Shown here piece after piece: positions 9,949 through 19,753 of a stretch of DNA of 64,000 nucleotides. The position numbers and the translations under genes were made by a program. The stretch is from Rudaea cellulosilytica DSM 22992 (GTDB lineage: Bacteria; Pseudomonadota; Gammaproteobacteria; Xanthomonadales; Rhodanobacteraceae). Within the stretch, counting starts at the first letter, position 1. Each line of letters opens with the position of its first letter. The notes below the pieces were generated by a model that worked only from the letters and a program-made list of their open reading frames with translations, made no database searches and had not been told where the DNA came from. The stretch is from NCBI RefSeq assembly GCF_000378125.1, contig NZ_KB899241.1, forward strand, positions 781,652-845,651, read 5' to 3'.

Positions 9949-12900
9949 TCAGGCGGCGCGGCGCAGTTCGTCGGCGAGCGAGTCGAGGCTGGCGGCCTTC
10001 GGTTTGACCAGCCAGAACTTGTGCACGAGTTCGCGGAACTCATCGACGATGCGGCGTCCCCAGGCACTGCCGGTCGCGTCGACATAGCCGAGCAGCAGGC
10101 TGCGCAGGTGTTGCCAGTAATTTTCCATGCCTTCGTGCGAGATGCGCGTGATGTCGACGAGCTCGTGGTTGTAGCGGTCGACGAAATCGCGCGCCTCGTC
10201 GAGGACGAAGGCGTAGCCGCCGGTCATGCCGGCGCCGAAGTTGACGCCGCAGCGGCCGAGCACGACGACGGTGCCGCCGGTCATGTATTCGCAGCAGTGA
10301 TCGCCCACGCCTTCGACGACGGCGAGCGCACCCGAGTTGCGCACGGCGAAGCGCTCGCCCGCGCGGCCCGCGGCGTAGAACTCGCCGCCGGTTGCGCCGT
10401 ACAGGCAGGTGTTGCCGACGATCGACGATTCGTGGCTCGGGAAGCCCGCATCGCGCGGCGGACGCACGACGATGCGGCCGCCGGCCATGCCCTTGCCGAC
10501 GCCGTCGTTGGCCTCGCCGTCGAGCACGATATGCACGCCGCCCGCATTCCACGCGCCGAGGCTTTGGCCCGCCGCGCCGGAGAGGCGCAACGTGATCGGA
10601 TTGGCCGCCATGCCCGCATCGCCGTGTTTGCGCGCGACGTCGCCGGACAGACGCGCGCCGATCGAGCGGTCGGTGTTGACGACGGCGTAATGAAATTCAC
10701 CGCCCGTGGCGTTGTCGATCGCGGCCTTCGTCTCGGCGGCGATGCGCTTGGCCAGATCGCTCTGCGGAATCGGCGCCGCGGCGCATCCCGGCACGCTGCC
10801 GTCGAGGCCATTGCCGAGCAGCGGCGCGAGATCGACTTTGTTCTGCTTGACCGTCGCGCCTTCGCGCTGCTTGAGCAGATCGGTGCGGCCGACGATCTCG
10901 TCGAGCTTGCGCACGCCGAGGCGCGCCATGTGCTGACGCACGTCCTCGGCGACGAAGCGGAAGAAGTTCTCGACCTGCTCGGGCGGGCCGTCGTAATGCT
11001 TCTTGCGCAACTCGTCGTTCTGCGTCGCGACGCCGGTCGCGCAGGAATTCAGATGGCAGATGCGCAGGTACTTGCAGCCGAGCGCGACCATCGGCGCGGT
11101 GCCGAAGCCGAACGATTGCGCGCCGAGCATCGCCGCCTTGATCACGTCGAGGCCGGTCTTGAGACCGCCGTCGGTCTGCACGATCACGCGCTCGCGCAGG
11201 CCATTGCGTACGAGCGTCTGCTGCGTTTCCGACAGGCCCAGTTCCCACGGCGAGCCGGCGTAGCGGATCGAGGTCAGCGGGCTTGCGCCGGTGCCGCCGT
11301 CGTGGCCGGAAATCGTGATCAGGTCGGCGTTGGCCTTGGCCACACCCGCGGCGATCGTGCCGACACCGGCGTTGGCGACGAGCTTCACCGAGACCAGCGC
11401 CGAGGGGTTCACTTCCTTCAAGTCGTAGATCAACTGCGCGAGATCTTCGATCGAATAAATGTCGTGATGCGGCGGCGGCGAAATCAAACCGATGCCGGGA
11501 CGTGCATAGCGCAGGCGCGCGATCAGCGCGTTGACCTTGTGCCCCGGCAACTGGCCGCCTTCGCCGGGCTTGGCGCCCTGCGCGACTTTGATCTGCAAGA
11601 CTTCGGCATTGACCAGATAAGCCGGCGTGACCCCGAAGCGGCCCGAGGCGACCTGCTTGATCTTCGACATCTTCTCGGTGCCGTAGCGCACCGGATCTTC
11701 GCCGCCTTCGCCCGAGTTGCTGCGCGCGCCGAGGCGGTTCATCGCGATCGCGAGCGCCTCGTGTGCTTCGGGCGAGAGCGCGCCGAGCGACATGCCGGCC
11801 GAGTCGAAACGCTTGAGGATCGCTTCGACCGGCTCGACTTCCTCGATAGGTACGGGCGCGCCGGCTGCATGCACGGCGAGCAGGTCGCGCAGCGCCGCGG
11901 GCACACGCTTGTCGACCGCATCCGCGTAGCGGCGATACAGCTTTGCATCGCCCGTGCGCACCGCGAGCTGCAGCGCACCGACGACTTCCGGGTTGTACAT
12001 GTGGAACTCGCCGCCCGGCAGCGCCTTCATCAGGCCGCCCGGCGGCAATGCGTAGTTCGGATCGCGCGCGGCGATCGCCTGCGCCTTGTATTCGTTCTGG
12101 ATGTCGACAAATCCGGCACCGCCGATGCGCGAGGGCGTGCCCGGGAAACACAGCTCGACGACTTCGGCATCGAGGCCGACGATCTCGAACAGCTGCGCGC
12201 CGCGATAACCCGCAATCGTCGCGATGCCCATCTTCGAGATGATCTTGAGCAGGCCTTTCTGGATGCCGCGGCGATAGCTGCGGCCGATCTCGCTCGGTGC
12301 TTCGCCCTGGCGACCCTTGAGCTGGCCGCGCTTGTTCATGTCGAACAGGGTTTGATACGACAGATACGGATACACGGCGGTCGCACCGAAGCCGATCAGG
12401 CAGGCGAAGTGGTGCGCATCGCGCGCGTTCGCGGTTTCGACGAGGATGTTGCAGTCGCAGCGCAGCTGCTTCTGGGTCAGGCGCGCATGCACGGCGCCGG
12501 TGGCGAGCAGGGAATGGATCGGCAGCAGGCCCGGCCCCGGGTAGCGGTCGGACAGCAGGATCAGCATGCTGCCGCTGCGCACCGCGTCTTCGGCGCGGTC
12601 GCACAGATCTTCGATCGCTGCCTTGAGCCCGATCTTTTCGTCGTAGTACAGATCGAGCTTGATGTTCGCCGGTGCGATGTGCGGCAGCGCGAGGATCTGG
12701 CGCAGCTTGCGCTGCGATAGGATCGGCGAGTTGAGCAGCACTTGCTTGGCATTGTCGGGCGACAGATCGAACACGTTGCGCTCGAGGCCGATCTGCGTGG
12801 TCAGCGACATCACGAGGCGCTCGCGCAGCGGATCGATCGGCGGGTTCGTCACCTGCGCGAACGACTGGCGGAAGTATTCGTACAGCGGCCGCGATTGTTG

Positions 12901-14403
12901 CGACAGCACCGCGATCGGCGTGTCGTCGCCCATCGAGCCGGTCGCTTCGGCTTCGTCCTCGGCCAGCGTCTTCAGAATGACGTCGCGCTCCTCGCGGGTC
13001 AGCGCGAACTGCTTCTGGTAGCGCGCGAGCACCTCGGGCGAGAACGGCTCGGCGGCGAGCGCCGGATCGATCAGGTGCGATTCGAGATAGTTGAGCTGAT
13101 CGCGCAGCCACTTCTTGTATGGTGCGCGCGAGCGGTTGATCGCATCGATCGCCGTGCTGTCGAGCAGCTTGTGCTCGACGAGGTCGACCGCGATCATCTC
13201 GCCCGGCCCGAGGCGGCCCTTGGCGACGATGCGCGAGTCGGGCACATCCCACAGGCCAGCTTCCGAGGCGACGATAAGGTGGTTGTCGTCCGAGCGCGCC
13301 CAGCGCGCCGGGCGCAGGCCGTTGCGGTCGAGCGCGCAAGCTGCATGTCTTCCGTCGCACAGCACGATGCCGGCGGGTCCGTCCCACGGTTCGCTATGCA
13401 ATGCGTAGTATTCGTAGAACGCCTCGAGATCCTCGTCGAGATCCTCGCGCGAGGACCATGCCGGCGGAATCAGCACGCGCATCGCGAGCAGCACGTCGAG
13501 GCCGCCTTCGACCAAGACTTCGAGCATGTTGTCCAAGCTCTGCGAATCGGAACCCTTGGTCGTGACCAGTTCGCCGAGATCGGAGAAATCCACGAGCGGC
13601 GACTTGTATTTCGCCGCGCGCGCGGTCGCCCAGTTGCGATTGGCCTTGATCGTGTTGATCTCGCCGTTGTGCGCGAGCAGGCGGAACGGTTGCGCGAGGC
13701 GCCAGTGCGGCATCGTGTTGGTCGAGTAGCGCTGGTGGAATACCGCGGCGCTCGCTTCGAGAGCCGGGTGCGAGAAGTCCGGAAATGCCGCACGCAACTG
13801 GCCCGGCGCGACCATCGCCTTGGCCGCGAACGTCGTTGCCGACAGGGTGACGACGTAGAAGTGGATATCGTCGGCGAACGTTTTTTCGGCGAGGCGGCGT
13901 GCGCGGAACAGGGCGCGGTCGAATGCGCCTTCATCCATGCCGGCCGGCGCGTTGACGAAGATCTGTTCGATGCGCGGTCGATGCGCTTCGCCGATCGGCC
14001 CGCAGGCGCGCGAATCAACCGGCACTTCACGCCAGCCCGCGACCGCGAGGCCGGCGGCTTCGAGTTGCTTCGCAAGTTCGGCTTTCTGCGCCTGTGCGCG
14101 CGCTTCGTCTTTGCGATCGAGGTAGATATGGCCAGAGGCGAAACGTTCGCCGACAGCGATGCCAGCGTCACTCGCGAGCGCGCGCAGCCAGACGAACGGG
14201 CGATAGAGCAGGATGCCGCAACCGTCGCCGGTGATCCCGTCGGCACCGATGCCGCCGCGATGCGACATCTTCGCCAAGGTCGAGAAGGCCTGGTCGACCA
14301 GCCACGCGCCCGCTTTGCCGTCGATGTTCGCGATCAGCCCGAAACCGCAGCTGTCGTGCTCGAACGACGGGTCATATAGCGTATTAGCGCGTTGTTGCAA
14401 CAT
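9949..14403 (-). CDS. gltB: Glutamate synthase large subunit
   Basis: 1484 residues, normal for the bacterial alpha subunit. The class II amidotransferase nucleophile is Cys19 in EHDSCGFGL, so the first 18 residues are a cleaved propeptide. The FMN/synthase domain and the 3Fe-4S ligands CKYLRICHLNSCATG are intact, followed by the C-terminal beta-helix (GXXG repeats). It hydrolyses glutamine, channels ammonia and makes glutamate from 2-oxoglutarate. I chose ATG 14403, with AGG at about eight bases, over an in-frame start 12 codons upstream, because it gives the usual propeptide length. A P-II gene lies upstream on the same strand. Confidence 0.97.
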   Translation of the reverse strand: MLQQRANTLYDPSFEHDSCGFGLIANIDGKAGAWLVDQAFSTLAKMSHRGGIGADGITGDGCGILLYRPFVWLRALASDAGIAVGERFASGHIYLDRKDEARAQAQKAELAKQLEAAGLAVAGWREVPVDSRACGPIGEAHRPRIEQIFVNAPAGMDEGAFDRALFRARRLAEKTFADDIHFYVVTLSATTFAAKAMVAPGQLRAAFPDFSHPALEASAAVFHQRYSTNTMPHWRLAQPFRLLAHNGEINTIKANRNWATARAAKYKSPLVDFSDLGELVTTKGSDSQSLDNMLEVLVEGGLDVLLAMRVLIPPAWSSREDLDEDLEAFYEYYALHSEPWDGPAGIVLCDGRHAACALDRNGLRPARWARSDDNHLIVASEAGLWDVPDSRIVAKGRLGPGEMIAVDLVEHKLLDSTAIDAINRSRAPYKKWLRDQLNYLESHLIDPALAAEPFSPEVLARYQKQFALTREERDVILKTLAEDEAEATGSMGDDTPIAVLSQQSRPLYEYFRQSFAQVTNPPIDPLRERLVMSLTTQIGLERNVFDLSPDNAKQVLLNSPILSQRKLRQILALPHIAPANIKLDLYYDEKIGLKAAIEDLCDRAEDAVRSGSMLILLSDRYPGPGLLPIHSLLATGAVHARLTQKQLRCDCNILVETANARDAHHFACLIGFGATAVYPYLSYQTLFDMNKRGQLKGRQGEAPSEIGRSYRRGIQKGLLKIISKMGIATIAGYRGAQLFEIVGLDAEVVELCFPGTPSRIGGAGFVDIQNEYKAQAIAARDPNYALPPGGLMKALPGGEFHMYNPEVVGALQLAVRTGDAKLYRRYADAVDKRVPAALRDLLAVHAAGAPVPIEEVEPVEAILKRFDSAGMSLGALSPEAHEALAIAMNRLGARSNSGEGGEDPVRYGTEKMSKIKQVASGRFGVTPAYLVNAEVLQIKVAQGAKPGEGGQLPGHKVNALIARLRYARPGIGLISPPPHHDIYSIEDLAQLIYDLKEVNPSALVSVKLVANAGVGTIAAGVAKANADLITISGHDGGTGASPLTSIRYAGSPWELGLSETQQTLVRNGLRERVIVQTDGGLKTGLDVIKAAMLGAQSFGFGTAPMVALGCKYLRICHLNSCATGVATQNDELRKKHYDGPPEQVENFFRFVAEDVRQHMARLGVRKLDEIVGRTDLLKQREGATVKQNKVDLAPLLGNGLDGSVPGCAAAPIPQSDLAKRIAAETKAAIDNATGGEFHYAVVNTDRSIGARLSGDVARKHGDAGMAANPITLRLSGAAGQSLGAWNAGGVHIVLDGEANDGVGKGMAGGRIVVRPPRDAGFPSHESSIVGNTCLYGATGGEFYAAGRAGERFAVRNSGALAVVEGVGDHCCEYMTGGTVVVLGRCGVNFGAGMTGGYAFVLDEARDFVDRYNHELVDITRISHEGMENYWQHLRSLLLGYVDATGSAWGRRIVDEFRELVHKFWLVKPKAASLDSLADELRRAA

Positions 14404-14644
14404 GGTCAAACCTGCTCTTGCTCGATGCGGCACGATCACTCCGATCCGCCGGCATCTGGCGACGACAAAGCCGGCGCATCCCGGCGCCAGCCTTGGTTAT
14501 GTGGATATTCCACGCATGCGACTACAACACAAATGCTGCGTCGCGTCAAAGCCTGCGGCAAATGGCCGCCTAAACGTCTATACGGGCAATCATCGAGCAT
14601 GCCGCGCCTTTAGTCCAGCGCGCGGCCCGCGCGGGCCTTCGCGC
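14404..14644. other. gltB upstream region
   Basis: A 241-bp gap between the P-II gene and gltB. It holds a 14-bp GC-only palindrome, GGCCCGCGCGGGCC (14624-14637), just after the P-II stop codon. That could be a hairpin terminator or pause, but no T-run follows. The gltBD promoter is expected here, though I cannot place it with confidence. Confidence 0.4.
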
Positions 14645-15483
<839 letters not shown>

Positions 15484-15905
15484 CAAAGACCATGGCAGAT
15501 CGGCATGACGCCGATGCAGCCTCCCTTTTCCGCGTACGGTCGTGAACCCCCGGCACTTGGTGTCGATGGTTGCGACGATCACGGCTCGTCGTCCGGTTGG
15601 CATGAATTGCTACCCTCCTTGCACGGACAGCAGGTGGAACCGGCACGACCGCACGCGGAATCTGGTGTTTCTGCGATCTCCGTCGATCGCAGCAAGCTAA
15701 GACCCGCCACCCCGGGCTACATGCTTCAACAGGGACGCATTACGACTGGACCCTGCCTGGATCGGCAGATGGACAAGGACGTTGTTTTTGCGGCCATCCT
15801 TGAGCGCAAGGATCGCAAAGCGGCCATTTCGAAGATCAAAATGCGGCCGTCCTTGGCCGCGCTTCTCAGTGACCTTTACTTTTCTGGCATGGCGATTTCA
15901 GGCAG
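15484..15905. other. Intergenic region with hairpins, no recognised gene
   Basis: 422 bp between ubiK and comM. A 134-codon open frame (15505-15909) has no recognisable domain and I do not call it. The right half has clustered GC hairpins: ATCCTT-GAGCGC-AAGGAT (15796-15813) and repeated GCGGCC blocks near 15790, 15820 and 15844, which look like a repetitive-extragenic element. Confidence 0.45.
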
Positions 15906-17420
15906 ATGAGCCTCGCCACCGTCCATAGCCGAGCCCAGGATGGCGTCGCCGCGCCCGCGGTCACGGTGGAAGTGCATCTCTCCGGCGGCCTGCCCGGCAC
16001 TTCCATCGTCGGCTTGCCCGAGACCGCAGTGAAGGAGGCACGCGACCGCGTTCGCGTGGCGATCCAGAACGCACAGCTGGAATATCCCGCGCGCCGCGTC
16101 ACCGTCAGCCTGGCGCCGGCCGATCTGCCCAAGGACGGCGGCCGCTTCGACCTGCCGATCGCGCTCGGCATCCTCGCCGCGGCCGGACACGTGCCGAAGG
16201 AAGCATTGGCCCGCTACGAATTCCTCGGCGAACTGGCGTTGTCCGGCGAGTTGCGTGCGGTCACCGGCGTGCTGCCGGCGGCGTTGAAGACCCTACAGGC
16301 TGCTCGCGCACTGATCGTGCCGCGCAGCAATGTCGCCGAAGCCGCGCTCGTCTCCGCGGCCGAGGTGCGCGGCGCCGATTCGCTGCTCGAGGTGCTCGCT
16401 TTCCTGTGCGGCGCGGGGGATTTGCCCGAAGCTACTGCCGCGCCGCAGGCAAACGTGGAAACAAACGAGTCCGATCATCCCGACCTCGTCGAGGTGCGCG
16501 GCCAGGCGCATGCGCGCCGGGCGCTGGAAATCGCCGCCGCCGGTGCGCACCACCTGCTGTTCGTCGGGCCGCCAGGCGCCGGCAAGACCATGCTCGCAAG
16601 TCGTCTGCCCGGCATCCTGCCGCCGCTGAGCGAGGCCGAGGCTTTGGAATCGGCGGCCGTGCGCTCGGTCGCCGGGCAGGGCGTCGATCTGCGCAATTGG
16701 AAGACGCGCCCATTCCGCCAGCCGCATCACACGGCGTCCGCGGTAGCGCTGGTCGGCGGTGGCTCGGTGCCGCGTCCGGGTGAGATATCGTTGGCTCATC
16801 ACGGCGTGCTTTTTCTTGACGAATTGCCCGAATTCGATCGTCACGTGCTCGAAGTGCTGCGCGAGCCGCTCGAGTCGGGTCGTGTCGCCATCTCGCGCGC
16901 CGCACGCCGCGCCGAGTTTCCCGCCGCGTTCCAGTTGGTCGCCGCCATGAATCCGTGTCCTTGCGGCTATGCCGGCGATCCGTCGGGCCGCTGCGCCTGC
17001 ACGCCCGAGACGATCCGTCGCTATCGGGCGAGAATCTCCGGACCGTTGCTCGATCGCATCGATCTGCAGGTCGAAGTGCCGCGCGTGGCGCTGGCCGAAC
17101 TCGGCGAGACGGCGCCGTCGGGAGAGTCCAGCAAGGTCGTGCGCGAGCGCGTGGTCGCCGCGCGTTCGCGGCAGATGCAACGCGCCGGCAAACCCAACGC
17201 GATGCTCGGATCGCGCGAACTGCGCCGCGACGGCGCACTCTCGGCACGCGACCGCACCCTGCTTGAACGCGCGCTCGACAAGCTCGGTCTGTCCGCACGC
17301 GCCTATCACCGCATCCTGCGCGTCGCGCGCACGATCGCCGATCTCGACGGCAGCGATACGATCGCCACGCCGCATTTGATGGAAGCGATCCAGTACCGCC
17401 GCCTGGCGGTACGCGAGTAA
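15906..17420 (+). CDS. comM: YifB/ComM-family Mg-chelatase-like AAA+ ATPase
   Basis: 504 residues, normal length. An N-terminal ChlI-type domain (VTVEVHLSGGLPGTSIVGLPE) is followed by Walker A GPPGAGKTMLA near residue 221, Walker B LFLDELPEF and the C-terminal helical domain. ComM is a hexameric helicase that promotes branch migration when transformed single-stranded DNA integrates, so natural competence is possible in this organism. It is upstream of xdhC on the same strand, but functionally unrelated. Confidence 0.95.
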   Translation: MSLATVHSRAQDGVAAPAVTVEVHLSGGLPGTSIVGLPETAVKEARDRVRVAIQNAQLEYPARRVTVSLAPADLPKDGGRFDLPIALGILAAAGHVPKEALARYEFLGELALSGELRAVTGVLPAALKTLQAARALIVPRSNVAEAALVSAAEVRGADSLLEVLAFLCGAGDLPEATAAPQANVETNESDHPDLVEVRGQAHARRALEIAAAGAHHLLFVGPPGAGKTMLASRLPGILPPLSEAEALESAAVRSVAGQGVDLRNWKTRPFRQPHHTASAVALVGGGSVPRPGEISLAHHGVLFLDELPEFDRHVLEVLREPLESGRVAISRAARRAEFPAAFQLVAAMNPCPCGYAGDPSGRCACTPETIRRYRARISGPLLDRIDLQVEVPRVALAELGETAPSGESSKVVRERVVAARSRQMQRAGKPNAMLGSRELRRDGALSARDRTLLERALDKLGLSARAYHRILRVARTIADLDGSDTIATPHLMEAIQYRRLAVRE

Positions 17421-17443
17421 CGCTTTGGCATCCGTGCGCTAAC

Positions 17444-18517
17444 ATGATGCGCATGACGACAAACGATACAAATTCCGCAGCCGGCGGCCTGCGCGGCCTG
17501 CTCGACGTGCTGTGGCGCATCCATGCGCGCAACGAAAGCGCGGTGCTTGGCATCGTGACCGCGACCGAAGGATCCACCTACCAGAAGCCCGGCGCGCTCG
17601 TGCTGCTCGACGGCAAGGGCCTGCGCCACGGCGTGATCAGCGGCGGCTGCCTCGAGCCCGCGCTCGAGGAGGCGGCGCGCAAGGTGCACGAATCCGGGCA
17701 CGCGGCGACCATCGAATTCGATACGCGAACGGACGAGGACCTGCTGTTCGGCAGCGGCATCGGCTGCCGCGGTCGCGTCGCCTTGTTGCTGCTGCCGTTG
17801 CCGCCGCAGGCGCCGCTCGCGCGTGCGCTGTTCGCCGCGCTCGACCGCGGCGTCGATCTGCACCTGTCATTCGCGTTGGACGATTCCGAGCTCGGCGCGG
17901 GCAGTGCGAGTTTCACCCGGGACGCCGCCTCCGCGCCTTGCGCGCGATGGGCTCGCGATGGCCGCGCCGTCGAAACCGGCGCGATCGCGACGACGCTGCG
18001 CATCGATATCGCCACGCCGCCGCGCCTGCTGCTGTTCGGCGCCGGGCCGGAAACCGCGCCGCTCGCGCTGATCGCGCGCAGACTCGGCTGGTTCGTCGAC
18101 CTCGTCGAGCATCGTGGACGCTGGGCCGCGTTCGCCTTGGACGCCGCAATCGATCGCCGCATCGACCTTGCTCCCGCGGCGGCGGCCGCGGCCCTGGCAG
18201 ACGAGCGCTACGACGCGATGCTGCTGATGAATCACAACTACTCGCTCGATCTCGACTGGCTGCGCTTTTGCGCTGCCGACGAGGTGGGTTACGTCGGATT
18301 GCTCGGCCCTGCGGCGCGGCGCGATGCCTTGCTTACCGAACTCGATGCCGCCGCGCGTGCGCGCCTCGCGCCGCGTCTGCGCGCGCCGGTCGGACTCGAT
18401 CTCGGCGGCCACGGCGGTGAAGCGGTCGCCGTCGCGATCGCGGCGCAACTGCAGCAGCATTTTTCCGCGCGCGCGCGCAACGCGGCGGCGGCCACGTCGA
18501 CGATCGTGCATGGCTGA
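17444..18517 (+). CDS. xdhC: XdhC/CoxI family molybdenum-hydroxylase maturation protein
   Basis: 357 residues. The N-terminal XdhC domain has ATEGSTYQKPGALVLL and GVISGGCLEP. The C-terminal Rossmann domain has LLLFGAGPETAPLALIARRLGW and GYVGLLGPAARRD. Family members bind sulfurated molybdenum cofactor and insert it into xanthine-dehydrogenase-type enzymes. The gene overlaps the next, a MobA-like cytidylyltransferase, by 8 bp, and iorA/iorB-type genes follow. ATGs at 17447 and 17453 are alternative starts. Confidence 0.92.
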   Translation: MMRMTTNDTNSAAGGLRGLLDVLWRIHARNESAVLGIVTATEGSTYQKPGALVLLDGKGLRHGVISGGCLEPALEEAARKVHESGHAATIEFDTRTDEDLLFGSGIGCRGRVALLLLPLPPQAPLARALFAALDRGVDLHLSFALDDSELGAGSASFTRDAASAPCARWARDGRAVETGAIATTLRIDIATPPRLLLFGAGPETAPLALIARRLGWFVDLVEHRGRWAAFALDAAIDRRIDLAPAAAAAALADERYDAMLLMNHNYSLDLDWLRFCAADEVGYVGLLGPAARRDALLTELDAAARARLAPRLRAPVGLDLGGHGGEAVAVAIAAQLQQHFSARARNAAAATSTIVHG

Positions 18518-19088
18518 GCGCGCGCACGGCGTTGTCGTGCTTGCCGCCGGTGCATCGACGCGCCTCGGATGCGCGAAGCAATTCGTGCTTCATCGCGGCG
18601 AGACGCTCGTGCGTCGCGCCGCACGCCTTGCGCTCGCCACGCAGCCGCACGATGCGGTCGTCGTCGTCGGCTTCGATGCCGATTCCGTTTTTCGCGAAGT
18701 GGACGCTCTCGCGCTGCGGCGCATCGATTGCCTGGATTGGCGGCTAGGTCTCGGCGCCTCGCTGCGTGCCGGCGTGGATGCCCTTTCCGCGCATTGCAAC
18801 GGTGTGCTCGTCGTGCTGTGCGACCAGCCTGCGCTCGATGCCGCGCATCTGCTCGCGCTGTGCGCTGCGTGGTACGGCGCACCTGATCGCGGCGTGGCAT
18901 CGCATTACGCCAACCGACTTGGCGTGCCGGTGTTGTTGCCGCGTGCCTGGTTCGCCGCGGTCGACGCGGCCTCGGATCGCGGCATGCGTGATCTGCTGGC
19001 TCAACATGCCGGTCAAATCGACGCCATCAGCAATGAAGATCTGGCCGTCGACATCGATCGTCCCGACGATTTGCGACACTTGTCCTGA
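18510..19088 (+). CDS. mocA: Molybdenum cofactor cytidylyltransferase-like NTP transferase (MocA type)
   Basis: 192 residues. The nucleotidyltransferase signature VVVLAAGASTRLGCAKQF is at residues 8-25, with the metal-binding LVVLCDQPAL further on. MocA-type enzymes add CMP to molybdopterin to make MCD, the cofactor form used by isoquinoline-oxidoreductase and aldehyde-oxidoreductase families. The position between xdhC and iorAB supports this. The start overlaps the xdhC stop by 8 bp. A NicB-like or generic MobA-like transferase is the alternative. Confidence 0.88.
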   Translation: MAERAHGVVVLAAGASTRLGCAKQFVLHRGETLVRRAARLALATQPHDAVVVVGFDADSVFREVDALALRRIDCLDWRLGLGASLRAGVDALSAHCNGVLVVLCDQPALDAAHLLALCAAWYGAPDRGVASHYANRLGVPVLLPRAWFAAVDAASDRGMRDLLAQHAGQIDAISNEDLAVDIDRPDDLRHLS

Positions 19089-19209
19089 GCGCGCAACCCC
19101 TTTGGCATCTGTAAGCCAAACTTATCAAATTGTTCACGTGCAGCGTCTGGATTTCTGTACTGCCGAGTAGTAGTTTTGCTGGACCGCAGCCAACGCCACG
19201 AGGTGTCCG

Positions 19210-19671
19210 ATGAAACTCAACGTCAACGGGCAGGAGCACGAGGTTGACGCGCCTGCCGACATGCCCTTGCTCTGGGTGTTGCGCGACCTGATCGGTTTGA
19301 CTGGCACCAAATTCGGTTGCGGCATGGCCCAGTGCGGCGCCTGTACGGTGCATGTCGACGGCGTGGCGCTGCGTTCCTGCATCACGCCAGCTGTCGCGCT
19401 AGCGGGCAAGAAGATCACCACGATCGAAGGCATCGGCAAGGACGGCGATCATCCGGTGCAGCGCGCTTGGATCGAAGCCGATGTCGTCCAATGCGGCTAC
19501 TGCCAGTCGGGTCAGATCATGGCCGCGGTGGCGCTGCTCAAGCAGAAGCCGCAGCCGACCGATGCCGACATTGACGCCGCGATGAGCGGCAATCTCTGCC
19601 GCTGCGGTACCTACCAGCGCATCCGTACAGCGGTGCATCGCGCCGCAGAATTGAGCGTGGTTAACAAGTAG
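19210..19671 (+). CDS. iorA: (2Fe-2S)-binding subunit of molybdenum hydroxylase (IorA-like)
   Basis: 153 residues. Plant-type 2Fe-2S ligands lie in [12 protein letters not shown] plus the later Cys of RSCIT. The second cluster domain has [10 protein letters not shown] and [12 protein letters not shown]. It passes electrons from the molybdenum subunit to an external acceptor. GAGGTG lies before the ATG. It pairs with the large subunit 82 bp downstream; there is no FAD subunit, as in isoquinoline 1-oxidoreductase-type enzymes. Confidence 0.94.
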   Translation: MKLNVNGQEHEVDAPADMPLLWVLRDLIGLTGTKFGCGMAQCGACTVHVDGVALRSCITPAVALAGKKITTIEGIGKDGDHPVQRAWIEADVVQCGYCQSGQIMAAVALLKQKPQPTDADIDAAMSGNLCRCGTYQRIRTAVHRAAELSVVNK

Positions 19672-19753
19672 AGGATTTTGGTTGAAGAGTGCGGTCAGGA
19701 GACCGCTTCTTGATTCCCGCGATCAGGGATGATCGCTAAAAATGAGGTGCCAC

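Noticed and set aside
10021-12720. 899-codon plus-strand frame opposite gltB, and the long Arg-rich second minus-strand frame at 10697-13387
   Set aside because: Long antisense frames are expected in high-GC DNA; the sequence lacks any motif and gltB is certain.
14624-14637. GGCCCGCGCGGGCC palindrome as a P-II terminator
   Set aside because: No T-run on the relevant strand, so I record it only as a hairpin.
15505-15909. 134-codon frame between ubiK and comM
   Set aside because: No domain, no ribosome site, and its right half consists of hairpin-rich repeat sequence.
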